A stretch of 64,000 nucleotides of DNA from Cyanobium sp. FACHB-13342 (GCF_014697415.1 NZ_JACJRT010000009.1:124001-188000); one strand, 5' to 3'; shown: positions 39,914 to 62,893, counted from the stretch's first letter. The notes: generated by a model not told the origin, from the sequence alone. Program-made: numbers and translations.

Positions 39914-40180
39914 CTAGGGGCCCGCCAGGATCACGGCCTCGGCATCGGCACGGGACAGGCCGTAGGGGAAGTGGCGAACCGACACCTGACCATCGCGGTG
40001 CCAACTCACCTTGAGCTCCTCCACCTCCAGCTCGATCTGGGCACTCCATTCCGGACGATGCAGATCCCAGAGACAGGGGTTGGCGCGCTGGCGACTCGCC
40101 CCCAGCTCCCCGAGCCAATGCTCCAGGGCCGGCAAGGGGTGGTGATACAGGGGCGTTTCGGGAGTGGGCAAATCGGTCAT
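39914..40180 (-). CDS. DUF3143 family protein
   Basis: The ATG at 40180 overlaps the stop of the J-domain gene by 4 bases and gives 88 residues. The motifs TPLYHHPLPALEHWLGELGA, LWDLHRPEW and ELEVEELKV, then YGLSRADAEAVILAGP, match the cyanobacterial DUF3143 family. The function is unknown. Tight coupling to a membrane-anchored J-domain protein suggests a chaperone-related role, by inference. Confidence 0.82.
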   Translation of the reverse strand: MTDLPTPETPLYHHPLPALEHWLGELGASRQRANPCLWDLHRPEWSAQIELEVEELKVSWHRDGQVSVRHFPYGLSRADAEAVILAGP

Positions 40181-40704
40181 GGCACCAACCCTGTCATCTT
40201 GGGGGATCCGGAGTCGGGCCCGGCGGACACCGCCGCTTCGCTGCCCACCACGACCGCAGACTCGCTCCACCAGGAGGGCCACTGCACCAGTTCGACGCCG
40301 CGCATCCAGGCCACCCCCACCCCGAGCACCAGGCTCACCAGCAGGGCGAATCCGAGCAACAGCAAGGCGAGCCACTCCCCGCCGGAGAGATCGCGCCGCA
40401 CCGAGGCCGGCCTGGGAGCCGGGGCTCCCGGCGGCGGGCTCGGGGGCCGGAGCGGCGGTGCGGGATGGAGCTGGGCGTCGTAACGCTGCCGCTGGGCGGG
40501 ATCGCTGAGCACCGCATAGGCCTGCTGCAACTGCTGGAAGGCAGCCGCCGCCTCAGCCGGCGGCAACACGGTGGTGTCGGGGTGGTAGCGCTTGCTCAGC
40601 CCGCGGAAGGCCTGCCGCAGGTCCTGCGGCGACGCCGTCTCCGGCACCTGGAGCAGGGCGTAGTAGCTGGTTGGGGACGGGGGTGGAGAACTGGCCAATG
40701 GCAC
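40177..40704 (-). CDS. J-domain protein with C-terminal membrane segment
   Basis: The 175-residue protein has an N-terminal J domain (about 12-78): SYYALLQVPETASPQDLRQAF, then the HPD motif in KRYHPDTT, then AYAVLSDPAQRQRYD. A Pro-rich linker (80-105) leads to one hydrophobic segment (WLALLLLGFALLVSLVLGVGVAW) and an acidic/Ser tail. It probably recruits DnaK to a membrane site. It is the first gene of a two-gene unit with DUF3143 and diverges from rsmG. Confidence 0.87.
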   Translation of the reverse strand: MPLASSPPPSPTSYYALLQVPETASPQDLRQAFRGLSKRYHPDTTVLPPAEAAAAFQQLQQAYAVLSDPAQRQRYDAQLHPAPPLRPPSPPPGAPAPRPASVRRDLSGGEWLALLLLGFALLVSLVLGVGVAWMRGVELVQWPSWWSESAVVVGSEAAVSAGPDSGSPKMTGLVP

Positions 40705-40767
40705 CGCACCGGCGAGGACATCCGGTCTGCGGGATCCTAGAGATCAGAAACCCCATCGCCACGCTGG

Positions 40768-41523
40768 ATGGCCCGCACCCTCATCGGCACTGTCCTCTGG
40801 CAGGAGCTGGGCTGGCAGCCCAGTCCTGGCCAGGAGCAGTTGCTGCTCGACCTGCAGGACCAACTGCGCCAGTGGAACGGCCGGGTCAACCTGACCCGCC
40901 TGGTGGAGGACGACGACTTCTGGATTGCCCAGGTGTTCGACAGCCTCTGGCCCCTGGTGCCCCTGCTGCAATCGGCCGCAGCCCAGGAGCCCCTGCGGCT
41001 GATCGACGTGGGCACGGGCGGGGGCTTCCCCGGCCTGGCGCTGGCAATCGCCTTCCCCCAGGCCCAGCTCACCCTGGTGGATTCGGTGGGTCGCAAGGTG
41101 GACGCGGTGCGGGCCATGGCCGAGGCCCTGGGGCTGGGGAAGCGGGTGAGCCTGCGCTGTGAACGGATCGAGCGCACCGGCCAGCAGCAGGCCTGCCGGG
41201 GCCAGTTCGACTGGGCCCTGGCGCGGGCCGTGGCCAGCGCGCCCGTGGTGGCGGAATATCTGGTGCCCCTGCTGCAACCCCAGGGCCGGGCCCTGCTGTA
41301 TCGCGGCCAGTGGTCGGCCTCCGACCAAGGGGATCTCGACGCCGCCCTGGCCCCCCTGAAGGCCGCAACCGAGCGCTGCCTGGCCCGGGAGCTGCCCGGT
41401 GGCCGGGGCGTCCGCCACGCCCTGGTGGTGCAGCCCCTGGCCCCCTGTCCCCGCACCTACCCCCGGGCCGTGGGGGTGCCGGCCAAGCAACCCCTGGGGG
41501 TCAGGAGGTCATCAGGCGATTGA
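40768..41523 (+). CDS. rsmG: 16S rRNA (guanine-527-N7)-methyltransferase RsmG
   Basis: The 251-residue protein has the GidB/RsmG layout: [17 protein letters not shown] upstream of SAM motif [17 protein letters not shown], then [14 protein letters not shown] and [11 protein letters not shown]. It methylates G527 of 16S rRNA. Its 3' end overlaps the convergent aldo/keto reductase gene by 23 bases. The last ~15 codons (after [13 protein letters not shown]) therefore also encode the end of the other protein. Confidence 0.95.
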   Translation: MARTLIGTVLWQELGWQPSPGQEQLLLDLQDQLRQWNGRVNLTRLVEDDDFWIAQVFDSLWPLVPLLQSAAAQEPLRLIDVGTGGGFPGLALAIAFPQAQLTLVDSVGRKVDAVRAMAEALGLGKRVSLRCERIERTGQQQACRGQFDWALARAVASAPVVAEYLVPLLQPQGRALLYRGQWSASDQGDLDAALAPLKAATERCLARELPGGRGVRHALVVQPLAPCPRTYPRAVGVPAKQPLGVRRSSGD

Positions 41524-42727
41524 CGGGCTGGCCGCCGAGCCGATCGCGCAGACGCCGCAGCAGTCCAGGGATGTGATCCACCCAGGGGCTGCCGGCCAAG
41601 GCCGCCCGCAGCTCGGCCTCGTTCACCGCATGGTCCAGCAGATCGGCGCTCTGCCCGGGGAACCAATGGCCGCCGCGCCCGAGCAAGCCGTAACGGGCCC
41701 GGGCAAAGCTCTCCAGATCCCAGGCCTCCAGCAGGTTGTGCAGCCAGAGCAGAACCTTCACATTGAGCTCCCCAGGCAGCTCCGACCACTCCGGCAGGCC
41801 CTGCTCCCAGCTGGCCAGCCAGGCCGGATCAAGGGCGTCCCGCCGGGCCTGCTCCAGCCTCGCCTGCACCGGCACCACCAGGGCCTGCGCCTGCTCCAGC
41901 CGGGCCACCGCCTCCAGGTGGAGGTCGAGGTCGTCGGGGTGGGCGGCCCCAACGCTGAGGGTGTGCACGGCGGGCGCTCCTGAACAGCCGGATTCCGCCA
42001 GGCAGAAGAGATCGTTGAACACAATCGGATGCAGGGGCGCACACAGCTCACGCAGCGGGGCCGAGGGGGTGTGCAGGTGGCCGCCCTTGTCGGTCGGGCT
42101 GATGACAAACACACCCAGGTCGTGGGCCCGGGCCAGCTCGAGGGCGGGACGGTTGTCCTGAAAAATGAAGTACCAATGCAAGTTGACGTAGTCGAAGGCA
42201 TCGCTGGCGATCGCCTCACAGATCAGGGGCAGGGGGGCGTGGGTGGAGAAGCCCACATGGCCAATCCGTCCCTCGGCCTGCCAGCGGCGCAACACGTCCC
42301 GGCAGCCACCCGGCCGCAGGCTCTGCTCCAGATGCTCGGGCAGGTTGAGGCCGTGGAGCGTCAGCAGATCCACCCGCGCCACCCCCAGCCGCTCGAAGCT
42401 GGTGGCGAGTTCCGCCTCGAAGACCGCCGGATCGGCCTGGGGCGGCACTTTGGTCTGCAGGATCCGCAGGGGATCGGGCACCTGGTCGAGCAGCCAGCCC
42501 AGCTGGCGCTCCGAGGTTCCGTAATGACGGGCCGTCTCAATGTGGTGGAGGCCCGCCGCAACCGCCTTCTCGAGGATGGCCCGCAGATTGGCCTGGCTGG
42601 CCGCGCTGATCTGGTCAGGCGGCAGGTCGGTCCAGCTGTGCTGAAAGCGCATGCAACCCAGGGAGAGCACCGGCATGGCCAGCTCGGTCCGTCCAAACCG
42701 CCGGGTGGGCAGTTGGGCCGATGGCAT
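41501..42727 (-). CDS. Aldo/keto reductase family protein
   Basis: The 408-residue protein has an AKR barrel (about 8-300): [27 protein letters not shown] with the catalytic Tyr, LQTKVPP with the Lys, and LLTLHGLN with the His. The usual catalytic Asp of the D-T-A motif is Glu here. The C-terminal ~100 residues form a helical extension as in AKR-ferredoxin-type proteins, but no cysteine cluster is seen; instead a separate ferredoxin gene lies directly upstream. The ATG overlaps the ferredoxin stop by one base, so a functional link is likely. Confidence 0.85.
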   Translation of the reverse strand: MPSAQLPTRRFGRTELAMPVLSLGCMRFQHSWTDLPPDQISAASQANLRAILEKAVAAGLHHIETARHYGTSERQLGWLLDQVPDPLRILQTKVPPQADPAVFEAELATSFERLGVARVDLLTLHGLNLPEHLEQSLRPGGCRDVLRRWQAEGRIGHVGFSTHAPLPLICEAIASDAFDYVNLHWYFIFQDNRPALELARAHDLGVFVISPTDKGGHLHTPSAPLRELCAPLHPIVFNDLFCLAESGCSGAPAVHTLSVGAAHPDDLDLHLEAVARLEQAQALVVPVQARLEQARRDALDPAWLASWEQGLPEWSELPGELNVKVLLWLHNLLEAWDLESFARARYGLLGRGGHWFPGQSADLLDHAVNEAELRAALAGSPWVDHIPGLLRRLRDRLGGQPVNRLMTS

Positions 42728-43122
42728 CAGCCCGCGTCCCGGCGGGGCAGGGTGCGCTTGAGCCGGGCCGGAGTGGGCACCCCGAGGGGCAAAATCTCTT
42801 GGCCAGCCAGCTGTTGCTCCAGCTCAGGCAACTGCTCATAGGGCACCCAGTGAATGCAATCCACCGGACAGGTGTCGATCGCCTCCTGGATCAAGGCCGT
42901 GGAGTCTCCGTCCTGCCGGATCGCCCGGGAACGGCCCCAGTCGGGCTCCACCACAAAGGTGTTGACGGCCACGTGGGCGCAATAGCGGCAGCCGATGCAG
43001 ACGGCCTCATCCACCCACACCGCTTTCTGACGCAGGGATCCACCCAGCAGCGGCTCCAGACCGGTGCGGGTGGACTCCGGTGCTTCCGCGATGGCGGTGA
43101 AAGCCAGGGAGGGATCGACCAT
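42727..43122 (-). CDS. 4Fe-4S ferredoxin-like protein
   Basis: The 131-residue protein has CIGCRYCAHVAVNTF and, about 40 residues later, EAIDTCPVDCIHWV. This gives C-x2-C-x2-C plus C-P, enough for one 4Fe-4S cluster. The sequence between, with GRSRAIRQDGDS, is typical of a cyanobacterial/plastid-type ferredoxin group found with Ycf35. It probably passes electrons to the coupled aldo/keto reductase or acts in a Ycf35-linked process; neither is shown here. Confidence 0.9.
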   Translation of the reverse strand: MVDPSLAFTAIAEAPESTRTGLEPLLGGSLRQKAVWVDEAVCIGCRYCAHVAVNTFVVEPDWGRSRAIRQDGDSTALIQEAIDTCPVDCIHWVPYEQLPELEQQLAGQEILPLGVPTPARLKRTLPRRDAG

Positions 43123-43142
43123 GGCGACGGACGTCAGGGGAC

Positions 43143-43532
43143 CTAGGCCCAGCGGGTCACCACCAATTCGATGCTGCCGTCCTGCTGCTGGGTTTGCTCA
43201 CACACCTGAAATCCCTCTTCCGTGGTCGCCGCCAGGATGCTGCGCAGGGCGTAGCGCTGGTTGAGCTGGGCCACAAAGCGCTCCACCGGCACCGGCTGGC
43301 TCCAAAGATCGAGGTCGGTGACGAGCTCATAACTGCCGGTGGCGGGGTTGAGGCGGAAGCCGATGTCGGCACCGTTGACCTGGGTCACCGCGAGCTGGGC
43401 CTCCAGGGTCTGGCCGCGGTAGCCGCGCACCTGCAGGGAACCCTCCCGGGGGGCATGGCCGAGGTCGCTCAGGGCCTCAAGCAAGGCCTGGCGATCACGC
43501 AGCTCGGTCTTGATGGTGCTGAAGTGGGACAT
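43143..43532 (-). CDS. ycf35: Ycf35 family protein (DUF1257)
   Basis: The 129-residue protein begins MSHFSTIKTELRDRQALLEAL, the clear Ycf35/DUF1257 signature. It continues with GYRGQTLEAQLAVTQ, GADIGFRLNP and ERFVAQLNQRYALRSILA. It is conserved in cyanobacteria and many plastid genomes, with no established function that I know of. It lies between a DUF2997 gene (20 bases upstream) and the 4Fe-4S ferredoxin gene (20 bases downstream). Confidence 0.93.
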   Translation of the reverse strand: MSHFSTIKTELRDRQALLEALSDLGHAPREGSLQVRGYRGQTLEAQLAVTQVNGADIGFRLNPATGSYELVTDLDLWSQPVPVERFVAQLNQRYALRSILAATTEEGFQVCEQTQQQDGSIELVVTRWA

Positions 43533-43552
43533 CGGTTCGGAATGCTCGGCGT

Positions 43553-43771
43553 TTACGGGAGCGGGACGGGATTGACCAGGGGCTGTCCAAGGGGCTGGAC
43601 CTGGCCTTGGACCTGGAACGCCTCAGCCGTGCTCTGGCGCTGCTGCACAGCACCGAGCCTGGCCTCGATTCGTTCGGTGAGCTGCTCACAACCGAGCCCC
43701 CGAACCCCTTCCACCAGCTCTTCCACCCGACCATCGGGCAGGATCCGAAATCGGATGGTCTGATGGTCCAT
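43553..43771 (-). CDS. DUF2997 family protein
   Basis: The 72-residue protein starts MDHQTIRFRILPDGRVEELVEGV and continues GLGCEQLTERIEARLG, matching the small DUF2997 family often encoded next to Ycf35. The C-terminal ~25 residues are Gln/Pro-rich. The function is unknown. It is the first gene of the DUF2997-ycf35-ferredoxin-reductase run on the minus strand. Confidence 0.85.
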   Translation of the reverse strand: MDHQTIRFRILPDGRVEELVEGVRGLGCEQLTERIEARLGAVQQRQSTAEAFQVQGQVQPLGQPLVNPVPLP

Positions 43772-43852
43772 CCCTGGCCTGATCAGGTCCCGAGATGTTA
43801 ACCGTGTTTTCCAGGGGGCGGGTGCCCGCGGCCTCCACGCCCCAGCCGCCTC

Positions 43853-44704
43853 TCAGCTGAGCAGGCCTTCATCCACCAGGGTTTGCAGCCGGTCGAGCAC
43901 CTCGGGTTGCTCGAGCTGCTCCAGGGCCAGTCGGGCCTCATCCCGCACGCCCGATTCCGCATCGTGAACCATGGCGTGCAGCAGGGCCTCGACCACGACC
44001 TGCTGGCGGGGCTCCACCAGATCGCCGTAGAGCCGCCCCAGGGCCCAAGCACTGTTGCTGCGCACCGCCGGCTCACTGTCGATGCGCAGGCTGAGCAGCA
44101 GCTGGGCCGCCGCCGGATCGGCCTTGGCGGGGCCGGTGCAGCCCGCTTCGGCCAGGGAACTGGCCGCCCAGAGCCGCACGGCGGCAATGTCCACCTGCAG
44201 GGAGCGGATCAGGGGGTTGAGCACCGGGGCTTCGGGATAGTTGCCCAGGCTCCAGGCCACCGCCTTGCGCACATAGCCGTTGTCATCGGAGCCCAGCAGG
44301 GACAGCAGGGGCTCCACCGCCAGGGGGCTGGGATTGCGACCCAGGGCATACACGGCACTCATCCGCAGGATCGGGCAACTGGCCTCCAGCAGGGGCAGCA
44401 GCAGCGGCAGGGCCCGGGGATCCCGGTGCTCACAGAAGATCCTCAGCCCCTGCATGCGCTGGTCATGGCTGCCGGCATCCGCCCCCAGCCGCAACAGCTG
44501 CAAACCGAGGTCGCACTCCGCCGCCACATCGGAAGCGCTGGGATCCTGGGTGTCCAGGTCATCGAGCGGATCGCCGAGCAGCTCCTGGGCCAGCTCCTGG
44601 GCCAGCACCTCGGGATCGAGGTAGAGCTCTTGAGGACTGTCGCCGAAAGGCCCGCTGGACGTCGGCTCGGGCTGCGCCGGTTCGGATTGCGGAGAAGGGC
44701 TCAC
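43853..44704 (-). CDS. HEAT-repeat protein (PBS lyase-like repeats)
   Basis: The 283-residue protein has an acidic, Ser/Pro-rich N-terminus (1-60) followed by about five HEAT-like repeats. The repeat pattern is visible at PILRMSAVYALGRNPSPLAVEPLLSLL, split over two helices, then YVRKAVAWSLGNYP, AVRLWAASSLAEAG, AVRSNSAWALGRL and GVRDEARLALEQL. Such repeats occur in phycobilin lyase subunits (CpcE-type) and IaiH-like proteins. Without a partner lyase gene nearby, a scaffold role is as likely as lyase activity. Confidence 0.85.
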   Translation of the reverse strand: MSPSPQSEPAQPEPTSSGPFGDSPQELYLDPEVLAQELAQELLGDPLDDLDTQDPSASDVAAECDLGLQLLRLGADAGSHDQRMQGLRIFCEHRDPRALPLLLPLLEASCPILRMSAVYALGRNPSPLAVEPLLSLLGSDDNGYVRKAVAWSLGNYPEAPVLNPLIRSLQVDIAAVRLWAASSLAEAGCTGPAKADPAAAQLLLSLRIDSEPAVRSNSAWALGRLYGDLVEPRQQVVVEALLHAMVHDAESGVRDEARLALEQLEQPEVLDRLQTLVDEGLLS

Positions 44705-44713
44705 GACACTGTC

Positions 44714-44839
44714 TCAGCCGATCGGGGCAGGGGCAGCCATGTCGCCGGGCAACCAGATGCGGGCACTGACCGCAAACAGAGCAAGCCCGAAGAGCACCAC
44801 GATGGCGGCTGGCAACAGGGTGGAGCGAAAGAATTGCAC
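44714..44839 (-). CDS. Very small single-pass membrane protein (41 aa)
   Basis: The minus-strand frame starts at a GTG (44839) and encodes MQFFRSTLLPAAIVVLFGLA followed by LFAVSARIWLPGDMAAPAPIG. This is one membrane helix with a short positively charged N-terminus and a Pro/Ala tail. It ends 9 bases before the start of the HEAT-repeat gene, which suggests co-transcription. It has the size of photosystem-type small subunits, but I do not recognise it. Confidence 0.6.
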   Translation of the reverse strand: MQFFRSTLLPAAIVVLFGLALFAVSARIWLPGDMAAPAPIG

Positions 44840-44907
44840 AGCCTTGGGGGAGAGCGGGCGCCTGGTCCCATCATCGCCCCTAGTGTTCGCCGATCTGCCC
44901 CCCTGTG

Positions 44908-46176
44908 ATGGCCCCGACCCCCGGCACCTGGCGGCGCCTCACCGCGGTGGCCGCGGAAGGCGTGGCCAGTGGCACGCCCTACATGGTGGGCACCAAGCTG
45001 CTGCAGGGCTGGCTCACCGCCTCCGGGGTACCCCTCGGCCTGATCGGCCTGCTCGCCTACGCCGAGCTGCCCTACACCTTAAAAATGATTTGGGCGCCGG
45101 CCCTGGACCGCTGGCCCATCCCCTGGCCCGACCGGCGACGCGGCTGGCTGCTGCTGCTCCAACTGCTGCTGGTGGCCGTCATCGGGGCGATGACCTTCCT
45201 AAGGCCCAGCCAGGACCCGGCCAGCCTGACGGCGATTGGGGCCATGGCCCTGCTGCTGGCGTTCGTGAGCGCCACCCAGGACATCGTGGTGGATGCCTAC
45301 CGCACCGACCTGCTGCCCGAACAGGAGCGGGGGGCCGGGGCCGCCGCCACCACCCTGGGTTACCGCGGGGCCATGCTCGCCATCGGGGCGGGGGGCTTCA
45401 TCCTGGCGGGCCGCTTCGGGTGGCCCCTGGCCTTCGCCGGCTCGGCGGTGCTGATGCTGCTGGTGGTGCCCTTCACCCTCACGGCTCCGCCACTGCCGCC
45501 GATCCAGCACCAGGTCACCAGCCTGCGCCAGGCGGTGGCCGGGCCAGCCCGGGAATTCCTGCACCGCACCGGCCGGGGCCGGGCCGTGATGCTGCTGGCC
45601 CTGGTGCTGCTCTACCGCTGGCCCGACGGCCTGCTCAACGTGATGGCCGTGCCCTTTCTGATCCAGAAGGGCTTTTCACCGGAGGTGGTGGGTTCGGTGC
45701 TGGCCGGCTGGGGCATCGGCGCCACCATCGTCGGCACGATCCTGGGAGGGGTTTTGTTCGCCCGGCTGGGCATGAACCGCTCCCTCTGGATCTTTGCCCT
45801 GGTGGGGGCCGCTGGCAACCTGTCCTATTGGGCCCTGGCCAGCTTCGACGGCGGCCCCGCGGCCCTGTTGCTGGCGGTGGGCCTGGAAAACCTGGGCGGG
45901 GGGCTGGTGGGCGCCGCCTTCGTGGCCCTGTTGATGAGCCTCTGCAATCCCCGTTTCTCCGCCACCCAATACGCCCTGCTCTCCGGGGTCTACGCCCTGA
46001 GCCGCTCAGTACTCGCCGGCCAGGCGGGCTTCGTGGCTCAAGGGGTGGGTTGGAGCAGCTTCTTCCTGCTCACCGTGGCCTCCTCGCTGCCGGCCTTCCT
46101 GCTGATGGCCTGGCTGACACCCTGGAATGGGAATGGGGCCAAGGGAGCCTTCGATCCCGCCAAGGACCCCACCTGA
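44908..46176 (+). CDS. AmpG-like MFS transporter
   Basis: The ~422-residue protein has twelve hydrophobic segments. The motifs VASGTPYMVGTKLLQGWL, LPYTLKMIWAPALDRW and VSATQDIVVDAYRTDLLP match the AmpG branch of the major facilitator superfamily, whose known members import anhydro-muropeptides. A GTG one codon upstream (44905) is an alternative start. In cyanobacteria the substrate is not established, so peptidoglycan recycling is an inference. It ends one base before the convergent rlmN stop. Confidence 0.85.
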   Translation: MAPTPGTWRRLTAVAAEGVASGTPYMVGTKLLQGWLTASGVPLGLIGLLAYAELPYTLKMIWAPALDRWPIPWPDRRRGWLLLLQLLLVAVIGAMTFLRPSQDPASLTAIGAMALLLAFVSATQDIVVDAYRTDLLPEQERGAGAAATTLGYRGAMLAIGAGGFILAGRFGWPLAFAGSAVLMLLVVPFTLTAPPLPPIQHQVTSLRQAVAGPAREFLHRTGRGRAVMLLALVLLYRWPDGLLNVMAVPFLIQKGFSPEVVGSVLAGWGIGATIVGTILGGVLFARLGMNRSLWIFALVGAAGNLSYWALASFDGGPAALLLAVGLENLGGGLVGAAFVALLMSLCNPRFSATQYALLSGVYALSRSVLAGQAGFVAQGVGWSSFFLLTVASSLPAFLLMAWLTPWNGNGAKGAFDPAKDPT

Positions 46177-46177
46177 A

Positions 46178-53502
<7,325 letters not shown>

Positions 53503-53566
53503 CGGGATTGGGGCGCGCGGAGATCCAGAAGGAAGGGCTAGTCAGCGGGGTGCTGCAAACAAGCAA

Positions 53567-56857
<3,291 letters not shown>

Positions 56858-56953
56858 GCGGTGAACCTGCAGGAACGGGTGGACGTGAACTGGCTGGTGG
56901 GGCAGCCCTGGTTGGGCGCCGCCGCTGACTGAGCGACCCGCAGCCGCCCACAC

Positions 56954-56987
56954 GAACGGCCGCCCCCCGGATGGGGAACGGCCGCCC
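56954..56987. repeat. Paired 12-base direct repeats in the rpoB leader
   Basis: GAACGGCCGCCC occurs at 56954-56965 and again at 56976-56987, with a period of 22 bases (about two helical turns). They lie about 100-130 bases upstream of the rpoB start. A regulator site or an RNA structure are both possible. Confidence 0.65.
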
Positions 56988-57069
56988 ATGGGGGCTCGCT
57001 TAACGGGGTTGCTTCAAGACTGCAGGCGTCGACAACAAGGAGCGCTTCCGCTTCCAGGCCAATGAAACA

Positions 57070-57870
57070 TCATACATTGTGAAGTGGCAGGCAGAACAGG
57101 CGAGCCGCATTGGAAGTGCTGGTAAGGGCCACCTGCGTGAGCGTTTCCCCACGCAGCTCGGCCACCCGCGCCGCCACCGAGGCCACGAAGGCCGGTTCGT
57201 TGCGCTTGCCCCGCCTGGGCACGGGCGCCAGGAAGGGACAGTCGGTTTCCACCAGGTAGCGATCTGCGGGCACCTGCCGGGCACAGGCATGGGTGGCCTC
57301 GGCCTTGGGGAAGGTGACGGTGCCGCTGAAGCTGATGTAAAATCCCAGCTCGAGGAAGGCGTCCATCTCCTCGGGTGTGCCTCCCCAGCAGTGCATCACA
57401 CCCGCCGGACAGGAGCCCCGCTCGGCCCGCTGACGCAACAGGGCCAGCATGGGATCGGCCGCATCGCGGCAGTGCACGATCACCGGCAGATTGAGCTCGA
57501 CAGCCAGGTCGAGCTGGGGTTCAAGCATGGCCACCTGCTGCTCGAGGTTGCTATCCCGGAAGAGGTCGAGCCCCAATTCCCCAATCGCCACCACCCGGGC
57601 ATCGTCCTGGGCGGCCTGGCGCAGCACCGCGGCGGTGTCGTCGCGCCAGTGCTGGGTGTCCAGGGGATGGACCCCTACGGAGTAGCGCAGCTCGGGGAAG
57701 CGGTCAGCCAGGGCCCGAATGGCCGGGATCTCGGCCGGCTCCACACAGGCGTGCACCAAGGCTTGAACTCCCGCCTCCCGCCAGCGCTGGGACACGGCAT
57801 CCAGATCGTCGTCGAAGTTGCGGAAGACGATGTGGCAGTGGCTGTCGACCAGGACTGGACTTGCGGCCAT
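57070..57870 (-). CDS. tatD: TatD family metal-dependent hydrolase
   Basis: The 266-residue protein has the TatD metal ligands: DSHCHIVF at the N-terminus, Glu in VAIGELGLDLF, His in PVIVHCRDA, His in GVMHCWGG and Asp in YLVETDCPFLAP. Family members act as 3'-5' DNA exonucleases or deoxyribonucleases. It lies between rpsT and rpoB on the same strand. The end of the coding region (GTATGATG) contains a possible -10 element for rpoB. Confidence 0.92.
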   Translation of the reverse strand: MAASPVLVDSHCHIVFRNFDDDLDAVSQRWREAGVQALVHACVEPAEIPAIRALADRFPELRYSVGVHPLDTQHWRDDTAAVLRQAAQDDARVVAIGELGLDLFRDSNLEQQVAMLEPQLDLAVELNLPVIVHCRDAADPMLALLRQRAERGSCPAGVMHCWGGTPEEMDAFLELGFYISFSGTVTFPKAEATHACARQVPADRYLVETDCPFLAPVPRRGKRNEPAFVASVAARVAELRGETLTQVALTSTSNAARLFCLPLHNV

Positions 57871-57902
57871 GGCGCTTGGGGCTCAGGCCCGGGCAGGGCG
57901 AA

Positions 57903-59692
<1,790 letters not shown>

Positions 59693-59713
59693 GATGGGGG
59701 AGCTGGGCTCGCC

Positions 59714-60157
59714 ATGGTGACGTTTCACTCCACCCGGCTGGAACGCACCACCACGGCCAGCTTCAGCTGCCACGACATCAGTGGCGAACTGCAGGCCTTC
59801 GTGGAGGCCACCGGGATCCGCAACGGCCTACTGGTGGCCGCAGGCCAGCACACCACCACCGCCCTGGTGGTGAACGAGGCCGAGGAGCGGCTGCTGGGCG
59901 ACATCGAGCGCCACTTCCTGGCCCTGACGCCCCCCGACCGGGCCTACGCCCACAACGACCTGCACTTGCGGCCGAACATTCCCGCCGATGAGCCGCGCAA
60001 CGCCCATGCCCACCTGATCGCCCTCAAGCTGGGCAACCACCTCACCCTGCCGGTCGTGGACGGCAGCCTGGGCCTGGGCCGCTACCAGGCCGTGCTGCTG
60101 GTGGAGCTGGATGGCCCCCGTCAGCGCCAGGTGCTGCTGCAACTCTGCGGCGTCTGA
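59714..60157 (+). CDS. yjbQ: YjbQ/UPF0047 family protein
   Basis: The 147-residue protein has the UPF0047 signature: QHTTTALVVNEAE, YAHNDLHLRPNIPADEPRNAHAHL (split), LPVVDGSLGLGRYQAVLLVELDGPR. Members show weak thiamin phosphate synthase activity, and their true role is unclear. The stop codon forms part of an 8-bp stem whose other arm holds the stop of the convergent rpiA. Confidence 0.9.
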   Translation: MVTFHSTRLERTTTASFSCHDISGELQAFVEATGIRNGLLVAAGQHTTTALVVNEAEERLLGDIERHFLALTPPDRAYAHNDLHLRPNIPADEPRNAHAHLIALKLGNHLTLPVVDGSLGLGRYQAVLLVELDGPRQRQVLLQLCGV

Positions 60158-60179
60158 GGGGGAGGGGAGCTCGCCCCCC

Positions 60180-60893
60180 TCAGCGCTTGACCAGATCCCG
60201 CACCCGGGGCTCGCCATCAACGATCTCGCCCACCAGCACCTGGTCGGTGATGTTCACGAACAGACCGTTCTCCAACACCCCCGGCAGGTTGTTGATCGCC
60301 GCCTCCAGGCCAGCCGGATCGCTGATGCCACCGGCGAATTTCACATCCAGCACGAGATTGCCCTGGTCGGTCACCACCGGGCCCGCCTTTTTCACCGCCA
60401 TGCGCAGCTGGGCATCGCCGCCCATGGCGGCGAGCTCGGCCTGAACCTGCCGCCAGGCGCCGGGCAGCACCTCCACCGGCAGCAGAAACCCGAGGTTGAG
60501 GGTGTCCACCAGCTTGGTGGAATCCACCACCACCACGAAGCGCTGGGCGCGGCGCGCCACCAGCTTTTCCTGCACGTGGCAGGCGCCGCCGCCCTTGATC
60601 AGCTGGAAGGAGGGGTCCACCTCGTCGGCGCCGTCGATGGCCAGATCGATCCGCTCGATGGCGTTGAGGCTCTTGAGGGGGATGCCCAGTTCGGCCGCCA
60701 GCACCTCGCCCTGGAAGGAGGTGGTGACGCCCACCACATCGGTGAGCTCACCGCTGCGGAGCTTGGCCCCCAGGGCCTGAATCATCAGGGCGGCCGTGGA
60801 GCCGGAGCCCAGCCCCACCACCATGCCGCTCTTGATCTGCTCGGTGGCGGCGGTGGCCACCGCCTGCTTCATCCGGTCCTGCAGATCCGACAT
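60180..60893 (-). CDS. rpiA: Ribose-5-phosphate isomerase A
   Basis: The 237-residue protein has [35 protein letters not shown], the catalytic [15 protein letters not shown] and [14 protein letters not shown]. These are the family hallmarks, including the active-site Asp and Lys. It interconverts ribose-5-P and ribulose-5-P for the Calvin cycle and pentose phosphate pathway. It is followed at a short distance (36 bases) by an HtrA-type protease gene read in the same direction upstream. Confidence 0.96.
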   Translation of the reverse strand: MSDLQDRMKQAVATAATEQIKSGMVVGLGSGSTAALMIQALGAKLRSGELTDVVGVTTSFQGEVLAAELGIPLKSLNAIERIDLAIDGADEVDPSFQLIKGGGACHVQEKLVARRAQRFVVVVDSTKLVDTLNLGFLLPVEVLPGAWRQVQAELAAMGGDAQLRMAVKKAGPVVTDQGNLVLDVKFAGGISDPAGLEAAINNLPGVLENGLFVNITDQVLVGEIVDGEPRVRDLVKR

Positions 60894-60929
60894 CCATCAC
60901 TCCTGAACGGGCCGCGACCGTAGCAGCGC

Positions 60930-62859
<1,930 letters not shown>

Positions 62860-62893
62860 CCGCCTAAATTGACCCTTGAACGCTCAGTCGGCC

